NCBI GenBank assembly: GCA_013151655.1
Contig: JAADHX010000209.1
Location: 1 to 5,604, forward strand
Origin: Actinomycetota bacterium
GTDB lineage: Bacteria; Actinomycetota; Acidimicrobiia; Acidimicrobiales; Poriferisodalaceae
Length of the DNA: 5,604 nt
Reading direction: 5' to 3'
The stretch's first letter is position 1, and each line of letters opens with the position of its first letter. Below the pieces are notes generated by a model. The model ran no database searches. It was given only the letters and a program-made list of their open reading frames with translations, and was not told the DNA's origin. Positions 1-5,604 of this stretch are shown here, piece by piece. Both the position numbers and the translations under genes were made by a program.

Positions 1-1898
1 TTGGTGCGCCGCCGAGCACGACATTTGACCCCATTGTTCATTCCATACCAATGATGTCGCTCGACAACGCCATGGACCGCGACGAGCTCGACGCATGGAA
101 CGACCGTATCGTGCGCAATCTCGATGAAGCCAATGTCGGGCCTCCACGGTATGTGTGTGAGCTGAAGTTCGACGGCCTCGCTATCTCGATTCGTTACGAG
201 TCAGGAGAGATGGTGCATGCTGCTACTCGCGGCGACGGGCGCACCGGCGAAGATGTCACGGCCAACGTTCGCACTATCGATGTTGTGCCTCACCGGTTGC
301 CAGTGCCACCTTTGGGTGACGGGCCCGAGCCCGAAGTGCTCGAGGTTCGCGGCGAGGTGTATCTGCCAGTCTCGACGTTCAACGCGTTAAACGATGGGCT
401 GAGAGCCGAGGGCCTGGCCACGTATGTCAATCCTCGTAACACCGCGGCTGGCTCTTTGCGTCAGAAGGATCCCGCCGTCACGGCCTCACGGGGCCTGAAG
501 TTCTGGAGCTATCAGCTTGGCGAAACGGTCGGACTCGAAACGGCCGACTCATCGGTGCTGGTCTTCGACCAACTGAAGGCACTCGGATTTCCGGTCAACC
601 GCGAAATCACCACCTTCGACACAATTGCCAAGGTCCACGACTTTTGTCAGAAGTGGGAGGACGGCAGGCACAAGACCGACTACGAAATTGATGGCGTCGT
701 AATCAAACTCGACTCCTTGTCGCAACGAGATCTGCTCGGTTCCACCAGCCGCGCGCCGCGTTGGGCCATCGCGTTCAAGTTCCCGCCAGAAGAAAAGACG
801 ACCACGCTGCTCGACATCGAAGTATCGATTGGGCGCACCGGAAGGGCAACTCCGTTCGCGGTCCTCGACCCTGTGTTTGTCGGCGGTTCGACGGTAGGAG
901 TCGCGACGCTCCACAACCAGGACCAGGTGAGGCTCAAAGATGTCAGGCCAGGCGACACTGTCATTGTTCGAAAGGCCGGCGACGTGATTCCCGAGGTGGT
1001 GGGCCCGGTGTTGGCCGATCGTCAGTCGAGCTTCGAGGAGTGGCACTTCCCGACCACTTGTCCAACCTGTGCCCAGCCGCTGGTGCGCGCCGATGGCGAC
1101 GCCAACACTTATTGCGTCAACCGAGGCTGCCCGGCCAGGGTCGAAACCGGGTTGTCGTATTTTGCTGGCCGCAGCGCCATGGACATCGAGGGTCTCGGCG
1201 AACGTACCGTGCAAGCCCTTGTCGAGTCGGGGCAGGTCACCGATGTTGGCGATCTGTACGCCCTCACGATCGCCGATGTTCTCGACCTCGAGGGTTTCGG
1301 CGACGTGTCGGCCACCAATCTCATCGCCTCAATCGATCTAAGCCGCGACCGCGAGCTAAGCGACGTTCTGATTGGTCTTGGCATCGACCACCTTGGTCCC
1401 TCCGCATCCGAGGCCCTGGCACGTCGATTCCGGTCGCTGCCCGCGATCGTCGAAGCCAACGTCGAAGCTATAACCGCCATCGACGGGGTCGGGCCAGCGA
1501 TAGCGGCAAGTGTCGTCGAGTTCTTCGCCGATGAAACCAATCAGAACATCGTCGCCAAGTTGGCCGACGGTGGAGTGCGTCTCGATCGAGTCGATGTTGC
1601 CGATGTCGCCCAGACTCTGGAAGGCCTCACCGTGGTTGTTACTGGCGCGGTCGAGGGATTCACCCGCGATGGTGCAACGTCGGCCATCAAGGACCGGGGC
1701 GGGAAGTCGCCAGGTTCGGTGTCAAAGAAGACCACAGCATTAGTGGTTGGCACGGGCGCGGGCGCAAGCAAACTGACGAAGGCCGAGTCGCTGGGTGTCC
1801 CCCTACTCGACCGCGATGGCTTTGTTCACCTACTCGATACCGGCGAGGTGCTCAGCGCCGCCGCCGAAGACGAATCAGCCACGACCGGTGCCGGGTGA
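1..1898 (+). CDS. ligA: NAD-dependent DNA ligase LigA (5' end cut off by window)
   Basis: LigA seals nicks in duplex DNA during replication and repair, using NAD+ to adenylate an active-site lysine. The reading frame is open from base 3, and the residues before the ATG at 51 (GAPPSTTFDPIVHSIP) match the conserved stretch that precedes SLDNA in LigA. So 51 is not the start, and roughly 60 N-terminal residues (the NMN-binding domain Ia) lie outside the window. Visible in order: the adenylation motif KFDG with its lysine at 165-167; further nucleotidyltransferase motifs (EIDGVVIKLD, WAIAFKFPPEE); the OB-fold start (GRTGRATPFAVLDPV); a four-Cys zinc finger, CPTC then CVNRGC, at 1059-1130; helix-hairpin-helix repeats (about 1180-1530); and a BRCT domain from about 1615 (LEGLTVVVTGAVEGFTRDGA). 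A short Ala/Glu/Thr tail follows. All catalytic motifs in view are intact. The stop is 3 bp from the stop of the opposing gene. Confidence 0.97.
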   Translation, partial: GAPPSTTFDPIVHSIPMMSLDNAMDRDELDAWNDRIVRNLDEANVGPPRYVCELKFDGLAISIRYESGEMVHAATRGDGRTGEDVTANVRTIDVVPHRLPVPPLGDGPEPEVLEVRGEVYLPVSTFNALNDGLRAEGLATYVNPRNTAAGSLRQKDPAVTASRGLKFWSYQLGETVGLETADSSVLVFDQLKALGFPVNREITTFDTIAKVHDFCQKWEDGRHKTDYEIDGVVIKLDSLSQRDLLGSTSRAPRWAIAFKFPPEEKTTTLLDIEVSIGRTGRATPFAVLDPVFVGGSTVGVATLHNQDQVRLKDVRPGDTVIVRKAGDVIPEVVGPVLADRQSSFEEWHFPTTCPTCAQPLVRADGDANTYCVNRGCPARVETGLSYFAGRSAMDIEGLGERTVQALVESGQVTDVGDLYALTIADVLDLEGFGDVSATNLIASIDLSRDRELSDVLIGLGIDHLGPSASEALARRFRSLPAIVEANVEAITAIDGVGPAIAASVVEFFADETNQNIVAKLADGGVRLDRVDVADVAQTLEGLTVVVTGAVEGFTRDGATSAIKDRGGKSPGSVSKKTTALVVGTGAGASKLTKAESLGVPLLDRDGFVHLLDTGEVLSAAAEDESATTGAG

Positions 1899-1901
1899 GC
1901 G

Positions 1902-2402
1902 TTAGGTCGACGTGAACGACCAGGCGATAGTGCGCTGGTCGCTGGCATTCAGTTGGTTCTGGATGATGGCCAGGACCACTATTTCGCCTACGTCGAATGC
2001 CTCGAACGGAGTTCCAGCACGAGGAACGTAGGTGTAGATGCCGAGCGGCGCGCCGCCGTCGTCGATGAACTCCTCGGCAATACCGACACCGTCGATTACC
2101 AGCTGCTCCAGCGTCCATCCAGTGGCCAGATCGATCGTCACCGCAGTTTGTCTCGGCTCAAGGGTGTTGTTGGCCGGGAAGAGGCTGTCGACGGCCTGAT
2201 CCAGTGGCGCGTCTGCGTCGGATGTGTCGCCGAGCCGAACAGCTGTGAGCAGTAGAACCGCGACCACGACTAGACCGCTGGCGATGATGAGCCTCGGTAA
2301 CCACTTGGTTCGGAACCCGGGTTCGGGTGTGAACCGCGGGTGTTGCTTCCTAGGTTCGCGATCTAATCGACGGGCCACGGACCAATCATGGCGGGTCCGC
2401 AC
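1902..2402 (-). CDS. single-pass membrane protein of unknown function
   Basis: I do not recognise a named family. From the GTG at 2402 it is 166 residues: a basic, Arg/Lys-rich cytoplasmic segment (1-33), one hydrophobic helix (about 34-55, WLPRLIIASGLVVVAVLLLT), then an extracytoplasmic domain of about 110 residues. That domain looks beta-rich and ends in TIAWSFTST. Its pattern of short strands with a closing W-x-F strand recalls the Ig-like, CopC-type domains of small actinobacterial membrane proteins; this is an impression only. The frame stays open upstream to a TTG at 2534, but that would overlap the divergent kinase start (2525) and run through the inverted repeats at 2424-2476, so I chose a shorter form. 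GTG at 2378 (158 residues) is the main alternative. Neither start has a strong ribosome binding site. The gene converges on ligA with a 3-bp gap and diverges from the kinase. Confidence 0.72.
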   Translation of the reverse strand: MRTRHDWSVARRLDREPRKQHPRFTPEPGFRTKWLPRLIIASGLVVVAVLLLTAVRLGDTSDADAPLDQAVDSLFPANNTLEPRQTAVTIDLATGWTLEQLVIDGVGIAEEFIDDGGAPLGIYTYVPRAGTPFEAFDVGEIVVLAIIQNQLNASDQRTIAWSFTST

Positions 2403-2423
2403 CCAATTCCCATGCTTCAACCT

Positions 2424-2476
2424 CGCTTTCGGCAGGCTCCACCCACCGTGGCGGTGCGTTTTCCGGTCCGAAAGCG
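2424..2476. promoter_or_regulatory. concentric inverted repeats in divergent intergenic region
   Basis: A perfect 9-bp inverted repeat, CGCTTTCGG at 2424-2432 and CCGAAAGCG at 2468-2476, encloses a perfect 5-bp inverted repeat, CACCG at 2444-2448 and CGGTG at 2452-2456. Both are centred on base 2450. Two further pairs (2441/2459 and 2442/2458) fit the same axis. The element lies between the membrane-protein gene and the kinase, upstream of both. It could be a two-part operator shared by the two genes, or a hairpin in the leader of the leftward transcript. The 11-base segments between the arms are mostly unpaired. The function is inferred; the symmetry is directly visible. Confidence 0.45.
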
Positions 2477-2511
2477 TTTGGGTGCGAATCGCGCGCTGGG
2501 GCCTGGGGCGG

Positions 2512-2524
2512 TACTGTCGGAGCG
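2512..2524 (+). promoter_or_regulatory. possible leaderless promoter of the kinase gene (-10 TACTGT)
   Basis: TACTGT at 2512-2517 fits the actinobacterial -10 consensus TANNNT and lies exactly 7 nt before the kinase ATG at 2525. That spacing would put transcription initiation at or next to the start codon, giving a leaderless mRNA. The only Shine-Dalgarno-like bases, GGAG at 2519-2522, are 2 nt from the ATG, too close for normal use, which is consistent with leaderless translation. No convincing -35 hexamer is visible. Confidence 0.4.
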
Positions 2525-4462
2525 ATGACCGCAACTTCGTTTGAACCAGGCCCCCAGCCGGTTCTCGACGACCGGTACCGCCTGTTGGCCGAGGCCGGAA
2601 CCGGCGCGACCGCCCGTGTGGTCTTGGCAGACGACTTGCGGTTGCACCGCCGCGTTGCGGTCAAGATCCTGCTTCCGTCGTTGGTAACCGACCCCGGGTT
2701 TCTGGCCCGCTTCGAACACGAGGCCCGCTCGGCGGCAACGTTCAGCCATCCGCACGTTGTTGCGGTCTACGACTGGGGCGACACCGGCGAAGGCCCTTAC
2801 CTCGTGACCGAGTTCCTGGCCGGTGGAAGTTTGCACGCCATGTTGGCTGCTGGGCACACACTCAGCCCGAGCCAGGTAGTAAAGGTTGGGCTTGAAGCCG
2901 CGAGCGGGCTAGCAGCGGCCCACCGACGAGATCTTGTCCATCGCGATGTGAAGCCGGCGACCCTTCTGTTCGACGAGGGTGGCCGACTACGGATCGCCGA
3001 CTTTGGGCTAGTGCAAGCGTTGAACAGTTCGTCGCTGACCGATCCGAACGGCTTAGTACTCGGAACCTGGCGGTACGCCGCTCCAGAACGGTCCCGACCG
3101 GGTCCCGTCGACGGACGTAGCGACGTGTACAGCCTAGCGGTCGCGCTTGTTGAAGCTTTCACGGGCGTAACTCCTGGCCGAGATGTCGACGATCCGGTCG
3201 AGCTGTTGGCCTACCGCGCCGTGGTCGATCTTGAAGTTCCTTCCGGCCTCGGCGCGGCCTCGGCGATCTTGTCGCGGGCAGGGTCAGCTGACCCCGCCCT
3301 TCGGCCCACCGCAGACGAATTGATGCGAGGCCTGGTCACCGCGACCGAGTCGCTTGGTTTGCCGGAGCGGTTGCCTCTAGCTGGTGCCGTTGCGTTCGAG
3401 CCGGTGGCGGCCGATCTGACTTTGGCCGCCACCGATGCCACCGATTTGTTGCCAGCGCAGCAAACGCAAGGTTCGGTGCAACCCGGCCAAACAGGCGAAG
3501 AAGTGCCGTTGGTGCTTGGCTCCGAACCAGCGGCTCGATCGACCGCCCCGCCTACGTCTAAGTGGCGTGCTCTCTGGCTTCTGGGAGCGGCACTTGTGTT
3601 GGCAGCCGCAGTCGCAGGCTCTTCATACTTTGTGAGCACAACCGAGCCCACCCCGGTTCCAGTTGTTGCCCTTGGAGACTTGCGCGGTTCTGACATCGAG
3701 AGCGTCAGGTCCCTAGCCAACGAAAACGGCTGGCTGCTCGATGAAGTACAAGTACGCAGCGACGACCACGAGCGTGGCGCGGTGATTCGACAGTCTCCGA
3801 CCCCGCAGTCGCAACTGGTGAGCGGAGCAGCTGTGATTGTCGACGTCGTAACTGGTCCTCGCCGCACGATGGTGCCGTGGGTTGTCGGACTAACCGCTGA
3901 TGGTGCCGCCGATCGGCTCGAAGCTCGCAAATTCTCGGTCGTAACTCGGGAGCCGCGTTTCGACGAGGTTGTTCCTGCTGGTGTGGTGATCGAGGCCACT
4001 ATTGACGGCGGCCCGATAACTGCAGGTCGGCTCATCGAGCCAGGGACGGCGTTCGAACTCGTGGTGTCAGAAGGACCAATCCCGCGTCAAACCCCGACTC
4101 TTGTTGGCCTGACCATCGAGAATGCGCAGTTGACGGTCGATTCCGTTGGTCTCCGACTGGTTCAGCTCGAAACGGAGTTCTCAGAAACCGTTGTCGCGGG
4201 CACGATTGTTTCTCAGACCGTTGCGCCAGGGTCACAGGTGGCCCGTGGCAGCGAGGTCTCGGTCGTGGCGTCGAAGGGGCCAGACATTCGGGTCGTACCA
4301 AACGTGGAAGGTCTGACCATCGCCGAGGCAACCGCAGCTCTTGAACGGGTCGGCCTCGTGAGGTCTGGAGTCGCCGGTGGAGGAGACATCGTCACCTCGT
4401 CGAGCCCCGAGCCTGGAGCCGAACTCAGAGAGGGCGACGCAGTCGAACTGTGGGCCCCCTGA
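2525..4462 (+). CDS. membrane serine/threonine protein kinase with four PASTA domains
   Basis: PknB/Stk-type receptor kinase of 645 residues. Such kinases bind peptidoglycan or lipid II fragments outside the cell and phosphorylate division and cell-wall proteins inside. Kinase domain, about 17-275: glycine loop G25-T-G-A-T-A-R-V32, ATP-binding K47 (VAVK), helix-C E66, HRD 139-141, DFG 159-161, APE 186-188 and DVYSLA at 200-205. The Mg-binding Asn of the catalytic loop is Thr146 (HRDVKPAT instead of HRDxKPxN; codon acc at 2960-2962). The protein may therefore have low or altered activity, or be a pseudokinase. A Pro/Ala/Gln-rich juxtamembrane linker (about 280-345) leads to one membrane helix (about 348-370). 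Four extracellular PASTA repeats follow (about 377-445, 446-519, 520-586, 587-645), the last running to the C-terminus. The usual pknB neighbours (pstP, rodA, pbpA, FHA genes) are absent, so I give no symbol. It diverges from the membrane-protein gene and converges on the SCP2 gene. Confidence 0.93.
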   Translation: MTATSFEPGPQPVLDDRYRLLAEAGTGATARVVLADDLRLHRRVAVKILLPSLVTDPGFLARFEHEARSAATFSHPHVVAVYDWGDTGEGPYLVTEFLAGGSLHAMLAAGHTLSPSQVVKVGLEAASGLAAAHRRDLVHRDVKPATLLFDEGGRLRIADFGLVQALNSSSLTDPNGLVLGTWRYAAPERSRPGPVDGRSDVYSLAVALVEAFTGVTPGRDVDDPVELLAYRAVVDLEVPSGLGAASAILSRAGSADPALRPTADELMRGLVTATESLGLPERLPLAGAVAFEPVAADLTLAATDATDLLPAQQTQGSVQPGQTGEEVPLVLGSEPAARSTAPPTSKWRALWLLGAALVLAAAVAGSSYFVSTTEPTPVPVVALGDLRGSDIESVRSLANENGWLLDEVQVRSDDHERGAVIRQSPTPQSQLVSGAAVIVDVVTGPRRTMVPWVVGLTADGAADRLEARKFSVVTREPRFDEVVPAGVVIEATIDGGPITAGRLIEPGTAFELVVSEGPIPRQTPTLVGLTIENAQLTVDSVGLRLVQLETEFSETVVAGTIVSQTVAPGSQVARGSEVSVVASKGPDIRVVPNVEGLTIAEATAALERVGLVRSGVAGGGDIVTSSSPEPGAELREGDAVELWAP

Positions 4463-4482
4463 GATTCCGGCTTCCGACTAGC

Positions 4483-4899
4483 CTAACTTTTGGTCAACTC
4501 GCGGAGCCGAGTCGACAACTTCACTTGTAGCTCAGACGATGGCATCGTTGCGTTGGCTTGCATGACCATGAGTTTCGCCATGTCGCCCTGGATTAGCACC
4601 TTGCCAGACAGGAAGGCTTGCATGATCGCTTGCTGATCCTGGTCGACGAACAACGCTTTGGCCGTGGCGTGGTCGGTCGTAACGGTTACCTCACCGTCGT
4701 CGAGGTGACCTGAGCCGATCTCGGCCAGCCCTGAGCGAGTGTCTATGAACATCTTCAGATCGTCGTCGGCGAAGGGGGCGTCCCTCACCACAACATTCAT
4801 GACGATTGCGTCGTCGGGAGGAGTGACCCGGTCGATGAACTCGCTTTGGAGTGCTAGAACGGCAGCGATCCACTCGTCGGAAAGAAACTCATGGGGCAC
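4483..4899 (-). CDS. SCP2 sterol-carrier domain protein
   Basis: A 138-residue single-domain protein of the SCP2 (sterol carrier protein 2-like) fold, which makes a hydrophobic pocket for lipids, sterols or acyl-CoA. The family signature is clear near the C-terminus: FLSGKVLIQGDMAKLM at about 96-111, followed by a helix ending in LSTRLRELTKS. The N-terminal MPHEFLSDEWIAAV resembles the usual start of stand-alone actinobacterial SCP2 proteins, so I chose the GTG at 4899. A weak GGAA lies 6 nt upstream of it (4906-4909 on the plus strand). ATG at 4980 would add 27 basic residues (MISRQTKVRPRRLP...). The frame is open to 5241, but that stretch is antisense to the ferredoxin gene. A TANNNT-like box (TAAAGT, plus-strand 4963 to 4958) would start transcripts downstream of ATG 4980, weakly supporting the shorter form. 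There is no signal peptide or membrane helix, so the protein is cytoplasmic. The ligand is unknown. Confidence 0.86.
   Translation of the reverse strand: MPHEFLSDEWIAAVLALQSEFIDRVTPPDDAIVMNVVVRDAPFADDDLKMFIDTRSGLAEIGSGHLDDGEVTVTTDHATAKALFVDQDQQAIMQAFLSGKVLIQGDMAKLMVMQANATMPSSELQVKLSTRLRELTKS
4493..4516. terminator. weak terminator-like hairpin between converging genes
   Basis: GTC-A-ACTCG, a 6-nt loop, then CGAGT-C-GAC forms a stem of 8 pairs with one mismatch. It begins 31 nt after the kinase stop and lies inside the last codons of the SCP2 gene. It could act on kinase transcripts. Neither strand has a T-run after the stem, so it is not a canonical intrinsic terminator, and coding sequence could produce it by chance. 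Confidence 0.22.
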
Positions 4900-4967
4900 G
4901 TTGGGTTCCAACTTTCTGACAGGCGCCGGTTGTTGTTCCGGTAGGCGTCTAGGTCTGACTTTAGTCT

Positions 4968-4986
4968 GGCGAGATATCATCTCACC
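4968..4986. promoter_or_regulatory. operator-like palindrome over ferredoxin promoter
   Basis: GAGAT-ATC-ATCTC at 4971-4983 is a perfect 5-bp inverted repeat with a 3-nt spacer. It extends outward after one mismatch to GG (4968-4969) pairing with CC (4985-4986). It covers the possible -10 box of the ferredoxin gene (4975-4980) and sits in the divergent region shared with the SCP2 gene. This is a position where a bound dimeric repressor would block transcription. I cannot match it to a known regulator's box. Confidence 0.38.
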
Positions 4987-4987
4987 C
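4975..4987 (+). promoter_or_regulatory. possible leaderless promoter of the ferredoxin gene (-10 TATCAT)
   Basis: TATCAT at 4975-4980 fits TANNNT and ends exactly 7 nt before the GTG start at 4988, the same geometry as at the kinase gene. No Shine-Dalgarno sequence lies at a usable distance from this GTG; the nearest purine run, GGCGAG at 4968-4973, is 14 nt away. No good -35 hexamer is visible. Initiation at or near the start codon is inferred from spacing only. Confidence 0.42.
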
Positions 4988-5326
4988 GTGGCAAAGCGCA
5001 GCGGTACTTCAAGGGCGGGGGTAGCCAGACTTGGGCGCATTGAAGCCCGCGGACGCAACCCCAAGTGGAAGAACCCAGCGCTGTACATCGACATGGACGA
5101 GTGCATCAACTGCGACGCATGCATTCGCTCTTGCCCGACGTCGTTTGGTGCCATCTTTAACCACGGGATCGACGTAATTATCCTTCCAGAGCTTTGCTCG
5201 GGGTGCAATAAGTGCATTGATCCGTGTCCTGTCGACTGCATCTATGAACTTCCCGTCGAGGGCTGGGAGCCATCGTCGGACGACTGGTGGGCCGAACCGC
5301 TTAGTTCCGACGATCCCTACATCTAA
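4988..5326 (+). CDS. 2x[4Fe-4S] ferredoxin
   Basis: A 112-residue bacterial ferredoxin, a small soluble electron carrier. Two complete cluster-binding motifs are visible: C39-x2-C42-x2-C45-x3-C49-P and C70-x2-C73-x2-C76-x3-C80-P. They predict two low-potential [4Fe-4S] clusters, each taking three Cys from one motif and the fourth from the other. Cys84 (CPVDCIYE) is extra and is common in this type. Before the fold is a basic extension of about 31 residues (AKRSGTSRAGVARLGRIEAR), and after it an acidic, Trp-containing tail (EGWEPSSDDWWAEPLSSDDPYI). GTG at 4988 was chosen because it keeps this extension and has a TANNNT box 7 nt upstream. ATG at 5093, just before the first Cys, would remove part of the fold. 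The frame is also open to 4739, but that region is antisense to the SCP2 gene. The redox partner is unknown. It probably shares a transcript with the hydrolase 77 bp downstream. Confidence 0.92.
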   Translation: MAKRSGTSRAGVARLGRIEARGRNPKWKNPALYIDMDECINCDACIRSCPTSFGAIFNHGIDVIILPELCSGCNKCIDPCPVDCIYELPVEGWEPSSDDWWAEPLSSDDPYI

Positions 5327-5394
5327 ACTGGCACGCTTGTCGCGTGGTCACCGGCGACGTCATTGGTCGCGAAAACAACTAGCAAGATTCAATT

Positions 5395-5398
5395 GGAG
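5395..5398 (+). promoter_or_regulatory. ribosome binding site of the hydrolase gene
   Basis: GGAG lies 5 nt before the ATG at 5404, a normal Shine-Dalgarno spacing. It fixes the hydrolase start. It also contrasts with the ferredoxin and kinase starts, which have none at a usable distance. This fits the hydrolase being translated from inside a longer mRNA. Confidence 0.7.
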
Positions 5399-5403
5399 TT
5401 CTC

Positions 5404-5604
5404 ATGTCTGAAATTCTTCTAGGAGCCGAGCCCCAATCCTGGCCGGGCGGTCGCACGGGAGTCTTGGTCGTGCACGGATTCACCGGTTCGCCAGGCTCGA
5501 TGCGGGTTGTCGCCGATGCGATCGCCGAAGCGGGCCACACCGTAGAACTTCCTCTCCTGCCTGGCCACGGAACGTCGGTCGCAGAAATGGATGCCACGGC
5601 TTGG
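5404..5604 (+). CDS. alpha/beta hydrolase, carboxylesterase/monoacylglycerol lipase type (3' end cut off by window)
   Basis: Only the first 67 residues are in the window. They show the start of an alpha/beta-hydrolase fold: a first strand GVLVVHGFTGSPGSM (19-33) with the HG oxyanion-hole motif at 24-25, a helix (VVADAIAEAGH), and the second strand with PLLPGHGTS (50-58). HGFTGSP together with PGHGT is typical of the Est30-like carboxylesterases and bacterial monoacylglycerol lipases, which cleave short- to medium-chain acyl esters. The nucleophile elbow (G-x-S-x-G) and the catalytic Asp and His are beyond the edge, so activity cannot be judged. There is no signal peptide, so the product is cytoplasmic. 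The 77-bp gap after the ferredoxin holds two 5-bp hairpins but no terminator, so readthrough from the ferredoxin promoter is likely. Confidence 0.85.
   Translation, partial: MSEILLGAEPQSWPGGRTGVLVVHGFTGSPGSMRVVADAIAEAGHTVELPLLPGHGTSVAEMDATAW

Noticed and set aside
549..1534. Open frames of 221 codons (minus) and 257 codons (plus) within ligA
   Set aside because: Both lie inside the conserved adenylation, OB and zinc-finger regions of LigA and show no domain of their own.
51..1898. ATG at 51 as the start of ligA
   Set aside because: The frame is open to the window edge, and the residues before 51 match the conserved LigA stretch preceding SLDNA. The domain before the KFDG motif would be missing.
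1905..1939. Possible terminator hairpins after ligA (GGTCG/CGACC and ACCAG/CTGGT)
   Set aside because: The stems are only 5 bp, share bases with each other, and have no following T-run.
1953..2255. Plus-strand frame of 100 codons after ligA
   Set aside because: It is opposite the membrane-protein gene, has no convincing ribosome binding site, and its translation has no recognisable features.
2403..2534. N-terminal extension of the membrane protein to the TTG at 2534
   Set aside because: It would overlap the divergent kinase start by 10 bp and erase the promoter region. The added 44 residues are low-complexity Arg-rich, as expected of chance reading in GC-rich DNA.
3211..4035. Long minus-strand open frame (274 codons) opposite the kinase
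   Set aside because: It is a Ser/Thr/Ala/Arg-rich translation typical of antisense frames in GC-rich genes, with no recognisable domain, while the plus strand encodes clear kinase and PASTA domains.
4900..5241. Upstream extension of the SCP2 reading frame
   Set aside because: From about 4988 on it is antisense to the well-supported ferredoxin gene. The encoded residues do not belong to the SCP2 fold.
5332..5369. Possible terminator between ferredoxin and hydrolase (CACGC/GCGTG and GCGAC/GTCGC)
   Set aside because: Two short 5-bp stems without a T-run; more likely chance in GC-rich sequence, so the two genes are treated as co-transcribed.

Overview
The window carries six protein-coding genes, four complete and two cut by the window edges, packed with almost no spare DNA. 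I see no RNA gene, mobile element, CRISPR array or integration signature. The high-GC codon use, a PASTA-domain serine/threonine kinase, GTG starts, and possible leaderless promoters (a TANNNT box 7 nt before a start codon) suggest an actinobacterium. The flavour of the SCP2-like protein, ferredoxin and small membrane protein makes me think of the Acidimicrobiia. That placement is recalled family resemblance, not a search.

Layout, left to right. (1) ligA (+), NAD-dependent DNA ligase, missing its N-terminus off the left edge. (2) A single-pass membrane protein of unknown function (-), whose stop lies 3 bp from the ligA stop. (3) A divergent intergenic region of about 120 bp containing two concentric inverted repeats and a possible leaderless promoter for the next gene. 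(4) A 645-residue PASTA kinase (+) with the Asn of the catalytic loop replaced by Thr. (5) A 138-residue SCP2 sterol-carrier-like protein (-), converging on the kinase with a 20-bp gap. (6) A second divergent region of 88 bp, with a palindrome overlapping a possible -10 box. (7) A 112-residue 2x[4Fe-4S] ferredoxin (+). (8) The first 67 codons of an alpha/beta hydrolase of the carboxylesterase/monoacylglycerol lipase type (+), with a clear Shine-Dalgarno sequence.

The arrangement alternates: convergent, divergent, convergent, divergent. Each of the first four genes is therefore probably its own transcription unit, and only ferredoxin plus hydrolase look like an operon. DNA ligase is housekeeping for replication and repair. 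The kinase would sense extracellular cell-wall ligands through its PASTA repeats and signal inside the cell. The SCP2 protein, ferredoxin and hydrolase could touch lipid or redox metabolism, but nothing in the sequence ties them into one pathway. I do not see a convincing new multi-gene system. The points most worth a second look are the altered kinase catalytic loop, the concentric dyad upstream of it, and the palindrome over the ferredoxin promoter.
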